A DNA stretch of 64,000 nt, from positions 2,598,609 through 2,662,608 of the forward strand of contig NZ_LMFS01000001.1 in NCBI RefSeq assembly GCF_001426945.1. Reading direction: 5' to 3'. The notes under the pieces are model-generated. The model saw only the letters and a program-made list of their open reading frames with translations. It was not told the DNA's origin and searched no databases. Each line of letters starts with the position of its first letter. The stretch's first letter is position 1. The DNA comes from Pseudolabrys sp. Root1462. Lineage in GTDB: Bacteria > Pseudomonadota > Alphaproteobacteria > Rhizobiales > Xanthobacteraceae. This document shows positions 19,209-27,618 of the stretch, piece after piece. A program made the position numbers and the translations under genes.

Positions 19209-20159
19209 CTAAAAATTCGCGCGCAACGACAGCGCGCCTTGATCGCCCTCGGTCGTGTTCCGCGCGGAGAATTCCCGATAATACTTCGCGCTCAAGATCA
19301 TCGGCGTCTTGCCGGTGCGGATCACGTAGCGGATCGCCGGTCCGGCGCCGAACACCTGCGCCCGGCGAGAGCCGAGCGTGGCGCCTGCCCCGACATCGTC
19401 GGTCACTTGCGACATGACGTAACCGACGGCGCCGATCGACAGCCGCGGCGCGATGCTCTGCATCGCTGCGAAATCAACATGCGCGACATCGCCCGAGTGA
19501 TATTGCGTCGTCGTATTCTCATAATTGGCGACGTAGGCAAAGGCCGCAGAAAACTCCAGGCCGGCTTTACGGTCGAGATAGGTGACAGCGAACTGCGGCG
19601 ACCACGACCAATAGTTCTTTCCGGTGTTAATGCGCTGCGTTGCCTGGTAATCACCCGCCGGAATCCACAGCGACGCCGAAACGTTCCAGTGCCAATTGCC
19701 AAGATGCCAGCCGAGAACGATCGGACTAATCACCACATCGTTCAATCCGGTCATCGCATCGCTGGCGGCTACGCGCCGCGCCCCGTTCGTCACAGTGCGG
19801 TCGGCGGAAACCCCGGTCATCGCGCCACGAATCGCGAAGCCGTAGTTGGCGCCCCACAATTGCGCGGGCGTGACACCAACGATGCCCAGAATGTTGGAGA
19901 CGGTTCGCAGGCTGGTGGCTAGCTGGCCCTGGGGAATGCGCGAGGTTTCGTGGCCGTTGTAGAAATTCAGGTCATACCGAACCTGGACGCCGGGCGGCGG
20001 CAGGATGCCGCTCGAGAAGTCCCGGTACCCTCTGAGATAGGGGCTCTGGCCACCCTCCATGGCGAACGCCGCAGGTGTCGCGACAATAATCGCACCCGCC
20101 GATACGACCGTTGGTAACAAACAGGCGAAGCGGCCAAGAGCGGCGAAAACGAGTTTCAC
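19209..20159 (-). CDS. MetA-pathway outer-membrane family protein (phenol-degradation-associated channel-like)
   Basis: Starting at GTG 20159 gives 316 residues with a clear signal peptide (VKLVFAALGRFACLLPTVVS..., cleavage near AAFA). An upstream GTG at 20237 would add 26 unconvincing residues. The mature part alternates aromatic and polar residues (HLGNWHWNVSASLWIPAGDY, FSAAFAYVANYENTTTQYHS) and ends in Phe (LRANF), which fits a beta-barrel. The sequence resembles the SphA/MetA outer-membrane family found near aromatic degradation genes. Its neighbours, a VOC dioxygenase and an RND pump, fit transport or sensing of aromatic compounds, but the substrate is unknown. Confidence 0.8.
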   Translation of the reverse strand: MKLVFAALGRFACLLPTVVSAGAIIVATPAAFAMEGGQSPYLRGYRDFSSGILPPPGVQVRYDLNFYNGHETSRIPQGQLATSLRTVSNILGIVGVTPAQLWGANYGFAIRGAMTGVSADRTVTNGARRVAASDAMTGLNDVVISPIVLGWHLGNWHWNVSASLWIPAGDYQATQRINTGKNYWSWSPQFAVTYLDRKAGLEFSAAFAYVANYENTTTQYHSGDVAHVDFAAMQSIAPRLSIGAVGYVMSQVTDDVGAGATLGSRRAQVFGAGPAIRYVIRTGKTPMILSAKYYREFSARNTTEGDQGALSLRANF

Positions 20160-20270
20160 CGAAGCGCCGCCGCCCTGCCTTGCGCGATGAAAGTCTTGAA
20201 AGCGCCCCACCACAAAGCGGGTACCACATGACCGCACCGTGGACCACGCTGCCGATGCGTTAGAAACAGG

Positions 20271-20864
20271 CTATTGGCCCGGCCAGCCCCGCATCGCAAG
20301 AGCGGCGACCTTACGCAACTCGTCTCGGCTTGCGCCGGAGGCGGCGCGCACCGACATGCCGTCGAGCACCGTCATATAGTAACCAGCGAGGTCCTTGGGT
20401 TCGATCTCCTCCGGCAACTCACCGGAAGCTTTGGCCTTGGTGAAACGCTCGACCAGCATCTGCTCACTCTCAGCCCGCTTGGCGCTCATATGGTCCGCCA
20501 GAACATGCCCGCAATCGCCGCTGGTTAGAGTTCCCTTCACCAGCATGCAGCAGTGGGGATTGCCTTCGGTGGCATAGAACCCAATGACGCGGTCGAACAG
20601 GCGTTCCATCATGGCGCGCGCCGTCGGCTCGCTCATGAGCTCGGTCCAAACCTGCTTACGAACTTCGGCGTATCGGTCGAGCGCCGAGCGGAACAGCTTC
20701 TCTTTATTACCGAAGGCGGCGTAAAGGCTCGGCGGGCTGATTCCCATAGCGTGGGTCAGCTCCGAAATGGAGGTGCCCTCATAGCCATGCCGCCAGAACA
20801 CGTCCAAAGCCTTGTCCAGGGCTTGCTTTGCATCGAATTCCCTGGGTCTTCCCATTGTTCCCAT
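20271..20864 (-). CDS. TetR/AcrR family transcriptional repressor
   Basis: The 197-residue protein has an N-terminal TetR helix-turn-helix (GRPREFDAKQALDKALDVFW; recognition part MGISPPSLYAAFGNKEKLF). A helical ligand domain follows, with a Cys pair in NPHCCMLVKG and another Cys in SGDCGH. The ATG at 20864 and an ATG three codons later are both possible starts. It is divergent from the RND adaptor gene, the usual place for the local efflux repressor, and a perfect palindrome lies in the gap. The Cys residues could sense electrophiles, which is speculation. Confidence 0.92.
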   Translation of the reverse strand: MGTMGRPREFDAKQALDKALDVFWRHGYEGTSISELTHAMGISPPSLYAAFGNKEKLFRSALDRYAEVRKQVWTELMSEPTARAMMERLFDRVIGFYATEGNPHCCMLVKGTLTSGDCGHVLADHMSAKRAESEQMLVERFTKAKASGELPEEIEPKDLAGYYMTVLDGMSVRAASGASRDELRKVAALAMRGWPGQ

Positions 20865-20962
20865 TACGGAATCTTCCCTCGGCCGTTGTCCCCTCAGCCA
20901 TTTTCCGCGCGGCGCCCCTAGTGGGACAACCCACCAAAAGACGTCTTTATTTTTGTAGCATC

Positions 20963-20974
20963 ACTTATATAAGT
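20963..20974. promoter_or_regulatory. 12-base perfect palindrome, candidate TetR operator
   Basis: ACTTATATAAGT lies in the 180-base gap between the divergent TetR and RND adaptor genes. A consensus -35 hexamer TTGACA follows at 20978-20983, though no good -10 is visible 16-18 bases later. A second small inverted repeat, TGTAG-N6-CTACA, lies at 21005-21020 just ahead of the adaptor start. TetR repressors usually bind palindromes placed like this. Confidence 0.5.
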
Positions 20975-21044
20975 ACCTTGACACCGACTTCCACCCACCA
21001 CATCTGTAGCGTTCACTACATATATGGCTGGTGGAGAAATTTCA

Positions 21045-22256
21045 ATGGAATCGCAGTCGAAAACGGGACCGGGTCGCGCGCGCATCTGGAGCGCCGGGGT
21101 CGCCGCCCTCGTCGTCGTCGCAGCGGTCGGCGTTTACATCGTTCTGCCTGGCTCGAATGCGCAGACCAAGGCCGCCGCAGCAGCGCCGTCCGCGGTGCCG
21201 GTATCTGTCGCCATCGTCGAACCCCGCTCCGTCAAATTGTGGGATGAGTTCTCCGGCCGGCTCGAAGCTGTAGAGCGCGTCGAGATCCGTTCGCGTGTGG
21301 CGGGAGCCATCGAGTCCGTCAAATTCCGCGAAGGTGCCCTGGTAAACAAGAACGATGTGCTGATCGTCATCGATCCGGCGCCCTATGCCGCCGAGGTGAT
21401 GCGGGCGAAGGCGCAGCTTGCAGCCGCGCAGGCCCGTTCTGCCCTGACGCAAACCGATCTCGAACGTGGCAAGCAGCTCATCGACTCGCGGACGATGTCG
21501 CAGCGCGATCTCGACCAGCGCGAGAACGCAGCGCGCGAAGCCGATGCCAACGTCAAGGCAGCGCAAGCAAATCTGGATTCGGCGCAGTTGAATCTGGACT
21601 ACACACAGATCCGCGCTCCGGTCGCCGGCCGCGTCGGCCGTCTGAACGTCACGGTTGGAAACCTGGTCGCCGCGGGCGCGAACGGACCGGTGCTGACCAG
21701 CCTGGTGTCGGTGAATCCGATGTATGCCAGCTTCGACGCCGACGAAGCCGCGGTACGACGTGCGCTCGGCTCGCTACCGACGCAGGGCGCGCGCGACGAG
21801 ATTGACCGCATTCCGGTGCAGATGATCGTCGGCGGCAGCGAACAGCCCCGCGAAGGTAAGTTGCAGCTCATCGACAACCAGGTCGCCTCTGCGACCGGTA
21901 CGCTGCGCCTGCGCGCTGTGTTCGACAACGCCGATGGCGCTTTACTGCCGGGTCAGTTCGCGCGCCTGTTCCTGGGACGGGCGGACCACAAGCCAGTGCT
22001 CATGGTCAGCGAGCGCGCGATTGGCACCGATCAGGACAAGCGTTACGTGCTGGTGGTCGGCAACGACAAGAAAGCGGCCTATCGCGAAATCAGCCTCGGG
22101 GCCGCCGCTGATGGCTTGCGCGTCGTCGATTCCGGTCTCAACGCCGGCGACCAGGTCATTGTCAACGGCCTGATGCGCGTGCGCCCCGGTGCACCGGTCG
22201 AACCCAAGCTCGTGCCGATGCTGGCCGAGAACGACACCAAGACGTCGAGCCACTAA
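21045..22256 (+). CDS. RND efflux membrane-fusion (periplasmic adaptor) protein
   Basis: The start is the ATG at 21045, 8 bases after GGAG; an earlier in-frame ATG at 21024 has no ribosome site. The 403-residue protein has an N-terminal membrane anchor (about 13-35), then the lipoyl/beta-barrel order of AcrA/MexA adaptors: SGRLEAVERVEIRSRVAG, GALVNKNDVLIVIDP, a coiled coil (about 110-165, AQLAAAQARSALTQTDLERG), then YTQIRAPVAGRVGRLNVTVG. There is no lipobox Cys. It forms an operon with the RND transporter 58 bases downstream and is probably repressed by the divergent TetR. Confidence 0.94.
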   Translation: MESQSKTGPGRARIWSAGVAALVVVAAVGVYIVLPGSNAQTKAAAAAPSAVPVSVAIVEPRSVKLWDEFSGRLEAVERVEIRSRVAGAIESVKFREGALVNKNDVLIVIDPAPYAAEVMRAKAQLAAAQARSALTQTDLERGKQLIDSRTMSQRDLDQRENAAREADANVKAAQANLDSAQLNLDYTQIRAPVAGRVGRLNVTVGNLVAAGANGPVLTSLVSVNPMYASFDADEAAVRRALGSLPTQGARDEIDRIPVQMIVGGSEQPREGKLQLIDNQVASATGTLRLRAVFDNADGALLPGQFARLFLGRADHKPVLMVSERAIGTDQDKRYVLVVGNDKKAAYREISLGAAADGLRVVDSGLNAGDQVIVNGLMRVRPGAPVEPKLVPMLAENDTKTSSH

Positions 22257-22314
22257 TCGCGGCTCGATTACTCTTCCCTGTTTCCAATCGAGCATTTTCG
22301 CCGCCGGTATAGCC

Positions 22315-25300
22315 ATGAATATTTCGCGCTTTTTCATCGACCGCCCAATCTTCGCCGGCGTTTTGTCGACGCTGATCTTCCTCGCCGGCCTGCTGGCGCT
22401 GCGGGCCATGCCGATCTCTGAGTATCCGGAGGTCGTGCCCCCGTCAGTCGTCGTTCGCGCGCAATATCCGGGTGCGAACCCGCGCGTCATCGCCGAGACC
22501 GTGGCGACGCCGATCGAGGAATCCGTCAATGGCGTCGAAGGCATGCTCTACATGAGCAGCCAGGCGACGACCGACGGTCTGATGACGCTAACCGTCACCT
22601 TCGCCCTCGGCACCGATCCCGACAAGGCGACCCAGCTTGTGCAGAACCGCGTGTCGCAGGCCGAAGCGCGACTGCCGGAAGAGGTGCGCACGCTCGGCAT
22701 CACCACGACCAAGAGCTCGCCCGACCTGACCATGGTCGTGCACATCTTGTCGCCGAACGGCCGCTACGACATGACGTATCTGCGCAACTATGCGCTGCTC
22801 AACGTCAAGGATCGTATCGCACGCATCAAGGGCATCGGCGACGTGCAATTATTTGGCGCCGGCGATTACGCCATGCGCGTCTGGCTCGACCCGCAGAAGG
22901 TCGCGGCCCGCGGCCTGTCGGCCGGCGACATCGTCCGTGAAATCCGCGCGCAGAACGTCCAGGCCGCTGCCGGCATCGTCGGCGGCTCCCCAGGCGTGCC
23001 CGGCCTCGATCTACAGCTTTCACTGAATGCGCAGGGCCGCCTCAACACCGTCGAGGAATTTGGCGACATTATTGTGCGCACCGGCACCGACGGCCAGGTG
23101 ACACGTCTCAAGGATATTGCCCGGCTCGAACTCGGCTCTTCCGACTATGCGCTGCGCTCGCTGCTCGACAACAAGGACGCGGTCGCCATAGGCATCATGC
23201 AGGCGCCGGGATCCAACGCGCTCGACATCTCCGATAGCGTGCGCAAGGTGATGGCCGACCTCAAGGTCGCCATGCCGGAAGGCGTCGATTACTCGATCGT
23301 CTACGACCCGACGCAGTTCATCCGGGCCTCGATTGAAGCGGTCGTGCACACGCTGCTCGAAGCCATTATCCTCGTCGTTCTGGTCGTCATCCTGTTCCTG
23401 CAAACCTGGCGCGCCTCGATCATCCCCCTGCTCGCCGTGCCAGTGTCGATCATCGGCACTTTCGCGGTGATGTACGCACTCGGCTTCTCGATCAACGCGC
23501 TATCGCTGTTCGGCCTCGTGCTGGCGATCGGCATCGTTGTCGACGACGCCATCGTCGTCGTCGAGAACGTCGAGCGCAATATCGAGAGCGGCTTGTCGGC
23601 GCGCGACGCCACCTATCGCGCCATGAGCGAAGTGTCGGGCCCGATCGTCGCCATCGCGCTGGTGCTGGTGGCGGTGTTCGTGCCGCTCGCCTTCATCAGC
23701 GGTCTGTCCGGCCAGTTCTACAACCAGTTCGCGCTCACCATCGCCATCTCGACGGTAATCTCCGCGATCAACTCACTGACCTTGTCGCCGGCACTCGCCG
23801 CATTGTTGCTCAAGGGCCACGACGCGCCGAAGGATTGGCTCACCCGCGGCATGGATAAGGTGCTCGGACCGTTCTTCCGCCTGTTCAACCGCGGCTTCGG
23901 CGCCGGCACGCGCGCTTACGGCGGCGGCGTCGGCGGCCTGCTGGGCCGCAAGACCGTCGTCATGGGTGTTTACGTGGTGCTGGTGGCCGTCACCGTCGCC
24001 ATGTTCCGCATCGTGCCGGGCGGTTTCATCCCGAGCCAGGACAAGCAGTATCTCGTCGGTTTTGCTCAGTTGCCGGACGGCGCCACGCTCGACCGCACCG
24101 AGGACGTGATCCGGCAGATGAGCGACATCGCGCTGAAGACGCCGGGCGTCGAAAGCGCGGTCGCCTTCCCCGGCCTGTCGATTGCCGGTTTCACCAACTC
24201 GTCGAATGCCGGCATCGTCTTCGTGACGCTGAAGCCGTTCGATGAGCGCAAGGCTCCGAACCTGTCGGGCGGCGCCATCGCCATGGCGCTGAACATGAAG
24301 TATGCGGCGATCGGCGAGGCCTTCATCGCCATGTTCCCGCCACCGCCGGTGATGGGCCTCGGCACGATTGGCGGCTTCAAGATGCAGATCGAGGATCGCG
24401 CCGGCCTCGGTTATCGCGCGCTCGACGACGCTACCAAGGCGTTCCTCGGCAAGGCGATGCAGACGCCAGAGCTGGCCGGCCTGTTCACCAGCTTCCGTGT
24501 GAACGTGCCGCAGCTCTACGCCGACATCGACCGCACCAAGGCGCGGCAGCTCGGCGTGCCGGTGCCGGACATCTTCGAGGCGCTCCAGACCTATCTCGGC
24601 TCGGTCTACGTCAACGACTTCAACAAGTTCGGCCGCACCTATTCGGTGCGCGTGCAGGCCGACGCCAAGTTCCGCGCCTATGCCGAAGACGTTGCGCGGC
24701 TGCAGGTGCGCTCGAGCAACGGGCAGATGGTGCCGCTTGGCGCCGTTCTGAACATCAAGACCGCCGCAGGGCCGGAACGCGCCATGCGCTATAACGGCTT
24801 CCTGTCGGCGGACATCAGCGGCGGTCCCGCCCCCGGCTATTCGTCCGGCCAGGCGCAGGCGGCGATCGAACGGATCGCCGCGGAGACGTTGCCCAAGGGC
24901 ATCAGCTTTGAGTGGACCGAACTGACCTATCAGCAGATCCTCGCCGGCGACTCCGCGGTGCTGATCTATCCGATCGCGATCCTGCTGGTGTTCCTGGTGC
25001 TCGCGGCACTGTATGAAAGCTTGGTCCTGCCGGTGGCGATCATGTTGATCGTGCCGATGGGCCTGATGGCGGCGATGATCGGCGTCTGGCTGACCGGCGG
25101 CGACAACAACATCTTCACCCAGATCGGCCTGTTCGTGCTGGTCGGCCTGTCGGCCAAGAACGCGATCCTGATCGTCGAGTTCGCGCGCGAACTGGAGCTC
25201 GCCGGCGAGCCGCCGCTGAAGGCCGCGATCACCGCCAGCCGGCTGCGACTGCGGCCGATTTTGATGACATCGATGGCGTTCATCATGGGTGTGGTACCGC

Positions 25301-25512
25301 TGGTCACATCGGTCGGCGCTGGCGCCGAGATGCGTCACGCCATGGGCGTCGCGGTGTTCGCCGGCATGATCGGCGTCACCTTGTTCGGCATCTTCCTGAC
25401 GCCGGTGTTCTACATGGTGGTGCGCGCCCTCTCCGGCTTCAAGCCGCTGCAGACGCACGGCACAGCGCCCGCCCCTGGCGCCAGCGCGCCGGCGTCGTCA
25501 CACGGCGCCTAA
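22315..25512 (+). CDS. RND multidrug efflux transporter, HAE1 family
   Basis: The start ATG at 22315 opens directly on the conserved N-terminus MNISRFFIDRPIFAGVL; 1065 residues, full length for AcrB/MexB-type proteins. Twelve membrane segments are expected. The proton-relay pair is present in TM4 (GIVVDDAIVVVENVERN), as are the HAE1 signatures around LPEEVRTLGI and the C-terminal LSAKNAILIVEFARELELAG. It exports hydrophobic drugs or aromatic compounds through a tripartite complex with the adaptor. No outer-membrane factor is encoded next to it, so a TolC-like protein from elsewhere must be shared. Confidence 0.95.
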   Translation: MNISRFFIDRPIFAGVLSTLIFLAGLLALRAMPISEYPEVVPPSVVVRAQYPGANPRVIAETVATPIEESVNGVEGMLYMSSQATTDGLMTLTVTFALGTDPDKATQLVQNRVSQAEARLPEEVRTLGITTTKSSPDLTMVVHILSPNGRYDMTYLRNYALLNVKDRIARIKGIGDVQLFGAGDYAMRVWLDPQKVAARGLSAGDIVREIRAQNVQAAAGIVGGSPGVPGLDLQLSLNAQGRLNTVEEFGDIIVRTGTDGQVTRLKDIARLELGSSDYALRSLLDNKDAVAIGIMQAPGSNALDISDSVRKVMADLKVAMPEGVDYSIVYDPTQFIRASIEAVVHTLLEAIILVVLVVILFLQTWRASIIPLLAVPVSIIGTFAVMYALGFSINALSLFGLVLAIGIVVDDAIVVVENVERNIESGLSARDATYRAMSEVSGPIVAIALVLVAVFVPLAFISGLSGQFYNQFALTIAISTVISAINSLTLSPALAALLLKGHDAPKDWLTRGMDKVLGPFFRLFNRGFGAGTRAYGGGVGGLLGRKTVVMGVYVVLVAVTVAMFRIVPGGFIPSQDKQYLVGFAQLPDGATLDRTEDVIRQMSDIALKTPGVESAVAFPGLSIAGFTNSSNAGIVFVTLKPFDERKAPNLSGGAIAMALNMKYAAIGEAFIAMFPPPPVMGLGTIGGFKMQIEDRAGLGYRALDDATKAFLGKAMQTPELAGLFTSFRVNVPQLYADIDRTKARQLGVPVPDIFEALQTYLGSVYVNDFNKFGRTYSVRVQADAKFRAYAEDVARLQVRSSNGQMVPLGAVLNIKTAAGPERAMRYNGFLSADISGGPAPGYSSGQAQAAIERIAAETLPKGISFEWTELTYQQILAGDSAVLIYPIAILLVFLVLAALYESLVLPVAIMLIVPMGLMAAMIGVWLTGGDNNIFTQIGLFVLVGLSAKNAILIVEFARELELAGEPPLKAAITASRLRLRPILMTSMAFIMGVVPLVTSVGAGAEMRHAMGVAVFAGMIGVTLFGIFLTPVFYMVVRALSGFKPLQTHGTAPAPGASAPASSHGA

Positions 25513-25575
25513 CCTGCGGGACTGGCGCCGCCGAACGGCTTGATGTTACACCGGCCTCCCACATCGGAGCAGGTC

Positions 25576-26526
25576 ATGGGGCAACATCATATTCTTCGCG
25601 GCAACGTCGGCACCGTGCATCGCGGCACCTTCGACGCCACGATAAAACCGGTGCTGCGCATCGCCTCCGGCGACACCGTCGAGGTGACGACGCTCTCGGG
25701 TAACGACGAGAACTTGCCACCGCCTGGCTTGCCCTTCCGGGTGATGCCGGAGCACGAGCGCGTGCTGGCGCAGGTGCCACGCGGCATTGGCGCCCATCTG
25801 ATGACCGGGCCGATCGAGGTCGCAGGCGCGGTGCCCGGCGACGAACTGGTCGTCGAAGTGCTCGAGCTCGGCTTCCCACAGCCCTGGGGCTGGAACATGA
25901 TCAAGCCTGGCAACGGTACGCTACCGGGGGACTTCCCCAATCTGCGGCACATCTTCGTCCCAATCGATGAAACCCGCGGCGTCGTCACCATGCCGTGGGG
26001 CCTGGAACTGAAGACGTCACCGTTCTTCGGCGTCATAGGCGTCGCGCCCCGCCCGGCCGATGGCACCTGCATCTCCAACATTCCCCGCTCGTTCGGCGGC
26101 AACATGGACAACAAGCACTTCGGCGTCGGCGCCAAGGTACATCTGCCGGTGTTCAATGACGGCGGCCTGCTGTCGGTCGGCGACGGCCACGCCGTGCAGG
26201 GTGACGGTGAGGTCTGCGTCACTGCTATCGAGACGGCGCTGCGCGGCAAGCTGCGCGTCACGCTCGTGAAGCAGACCGGCATCGACCATCCCTTCGCCGA
26301 AACCCCCACTCACATGATCACCATGGGCTTTGACGAAGATCTCGACCGCGCCGCCGAATTCGCGCTGCGCGCTATGATCAGAAAGATCGGCGAGATCAGC
26401 GGCCTGTCGGCCGAAGACGCCTACTCGCTGTGCAGCGTCGCCGCCGATGTGCACGTGACGCAGCTCGTCAACGTCGCCAAGGGCGTGCACGTGATGATCG
26501 CGAAAGACCTACTGAAGGCCGGCTAG
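25576..26526 (+). CDS. acetamidase/formamidase family protein
   Basis: The start is the ATG at 25576, 6 bases after GGAG; 316 residues, typical of FmdA/AmdA short forms. Family segments are FGGNMDNKHFGVGAKVHLPV, DGHAVQGDGEVCVTAIE and the C-terminal SLCSVAADVHVTQLVNVAKG. These enzymes hydrolyse short amides such as formamide to acid plus ammonia. It lies on the plus strand after the RND operon, and its stop shares CTAG (26523-26526) with the ring-opening amidohydrolase. It may therefore serve nitrogen release in the neighbouring heterocycle island, but the opposite orientation makes co-regulation uncertain. Confidence 0.88.
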   Translation: MGQHHILRGNVGTVHRGTFDATIKPVLRIASGDTVEVTTLSGNDENLPPPGLPFRVMPEHERVLAQVPRGIGAHLMTGPIEVAGAVPGDELVVEVLELGFPQPWGWNMIKPGNGTLPGDFPNLRHIFVPIDETRGVVTMPWGLELKTSPFFGVIGVAPRPADGTCISNIPRSFGGNMDNKHFGVGAKVHLPVFNDGGLLSVGDGHAVQGDGEVCVTAIETALRGKLRVTLVKQTGIDHPFAETPTHMITMGFDEDLDRAAEFALRAMIRKIGEISGLSAEDAYSLCSVAADVHVTQLVNVAKGVHVMIAKDLLKAG

Positions 26527-27614
26527 CCTCTATCGACAATCACTGCCACCGGGCCGCCGCCATCCGGGCCCTGGTGTTCGGCGCCGCCGGAAACATAGAT
26601 CTCCGCATGACCGACAAGACCGGCCAGCGCGCCGCAGACGAAACCCCGCGCGTGCCGGGTCGAGGCGATATCGCTGTCGTCGAGCATGGTGTGGCGATGG
26701 CCGCGCAGCCGGCCGTCATGGCTGGCTTCGGCCTTGGCCAGCAGCGCCACCATCTTGTTGCGCTGCGCGGGGTCGAGCTGGCCCGCCGCGCCGAGACCGA
26801 GCCGCTGCAGCGCCGCGCGCACCGGCTCGATATCGATGCCGTCGCGCATCACCGCATGGTCGATCGCCAGCGGCCCCGACCAATCCTTCGACATGCCGAG
26901 CACGACGATCTCGTGGTTGACGAGTTCGATGCCGGCCGAGGTCGAGGCGCGGCCCGACCATAGCGACCAATCCGAACCGATCTGCGCCTCGGTGATAGCC
27001 GCGCGATCGATTTCACCCAGCGCCACCGCCGCGCCAAGCGCGCTGGCGGCACGCGACAAACTCATCGACTTGAGCGTATCCCGTGTTGCCACCGCGGCGC
27101 CACGCGCCTCGGCCTCGGCAATGCGCTGCGCCGTCAGCAGCGGGCATTTGATCTGGACGAAGTGAACATCGGCAGGATCGGCAATGCCGGCATCCTCCAT
27201 CGCCGCGCGAACGCCGGCCGCGACTTGATCGACCTCGCCAAGGCGGCCGAGTTGTTCGTAGGGCAACTGGAGCGTATGGGCCCGGCCGATCGCCAGCGCC
27301 GGCGATCGACCGCCCTCGCCTTTGCCCCGCTCGAACACGATCCAATGCGGCGCCATGCCACCTTCAGTGCCGCCCGACATCACAAGACAGATCTGCGCGG
27401 CCTCGGCCTGCGGCAAATGACGCTCGAACAGCAGCGTGAGGGCGGTCGTCGCCAGGCCGCGGCTGAAATCGTTGACCAGGCCATTGCCCTCGGTCTTGCC
27501 GAGTACCGCGATGACCCCCTTCGGATCGATACGGCCGGAGGCAATCGCCGCCTCAAGGCCGCTGACGTCGTTCGGTGAGGACGCTGAAATGCGATGGACC
27601 TTGGCGATCGGCAT
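26523..27614 (-). CDS. ring-opening amidohydrolase (cyanuric acid hydrolase/barbiturase family)
   Basis: The ATG at 27614 follows the upstream stop by 4 bases; a GTG at 27626 overlaps it. The 363-residue length matches AtzD, TrzD and barbiturase. The family has three pseudo-symmetric domains, each giving a Lys-Ser pair. Visible pairs are Lys40 (GKTEGNG) with Ser80 (SGGTEGG), Lys156 (QIKCPLLT) with Ser226 (STSAGIEL), and Lys294 (LLAKAEA) with Ser342 (SGGAEHQGPDGGGP). The catalytic set looks complete. Cyanuric acid and barbituric acid are the known substrates, and sequence alone does not choose between them. It is the last gene of a run starting at 35126 that includes a transporter and two further amidohydrolases. 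Confidence 0.9.
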   Translation of the reverse strand: MPIAKVHRISASSPNDVSGLEAAIASGRIDPKGVIAVLGKTEGNGLVNDFSRGLATTALTLLFERHLPQAEAAQICLVMSGGTEGGMAPHWIVFERGKGEGGRSPALAIGRAHTLQLPYEQLGRLGEVDQVAAGVRAAMEDAGIADPADVHFVQIKCPLLTAQRIAEAEARGAAVATRDTLKSMSLSRAASALGAAVALGEIDRAAITEAQIGSDWSLWSGRASTSAGIELVNHEIVVLGMSKDWSGPLAIDHAVMRDGIDIEPVRAALQRLGLGAAGQLDPAQRNKMVALLAKAEASHDGRLRGHRHTMLDDSDIASTRHARGFVCGALAGLVGHAEIYVSGGAEHQGPDGGGPVAVIVDRG

Positions 27615-27618
27615 AATG

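Noticed and set aside
22189-22314. Upstream extension of the RND transporter to 22189
   Set aside because: It would overlap the adaptor gene, and the residues (HRSNPSSCRCWPRTTPRR) look non-coding; the ATG at 22315 matches the conserved RND N-terminus.
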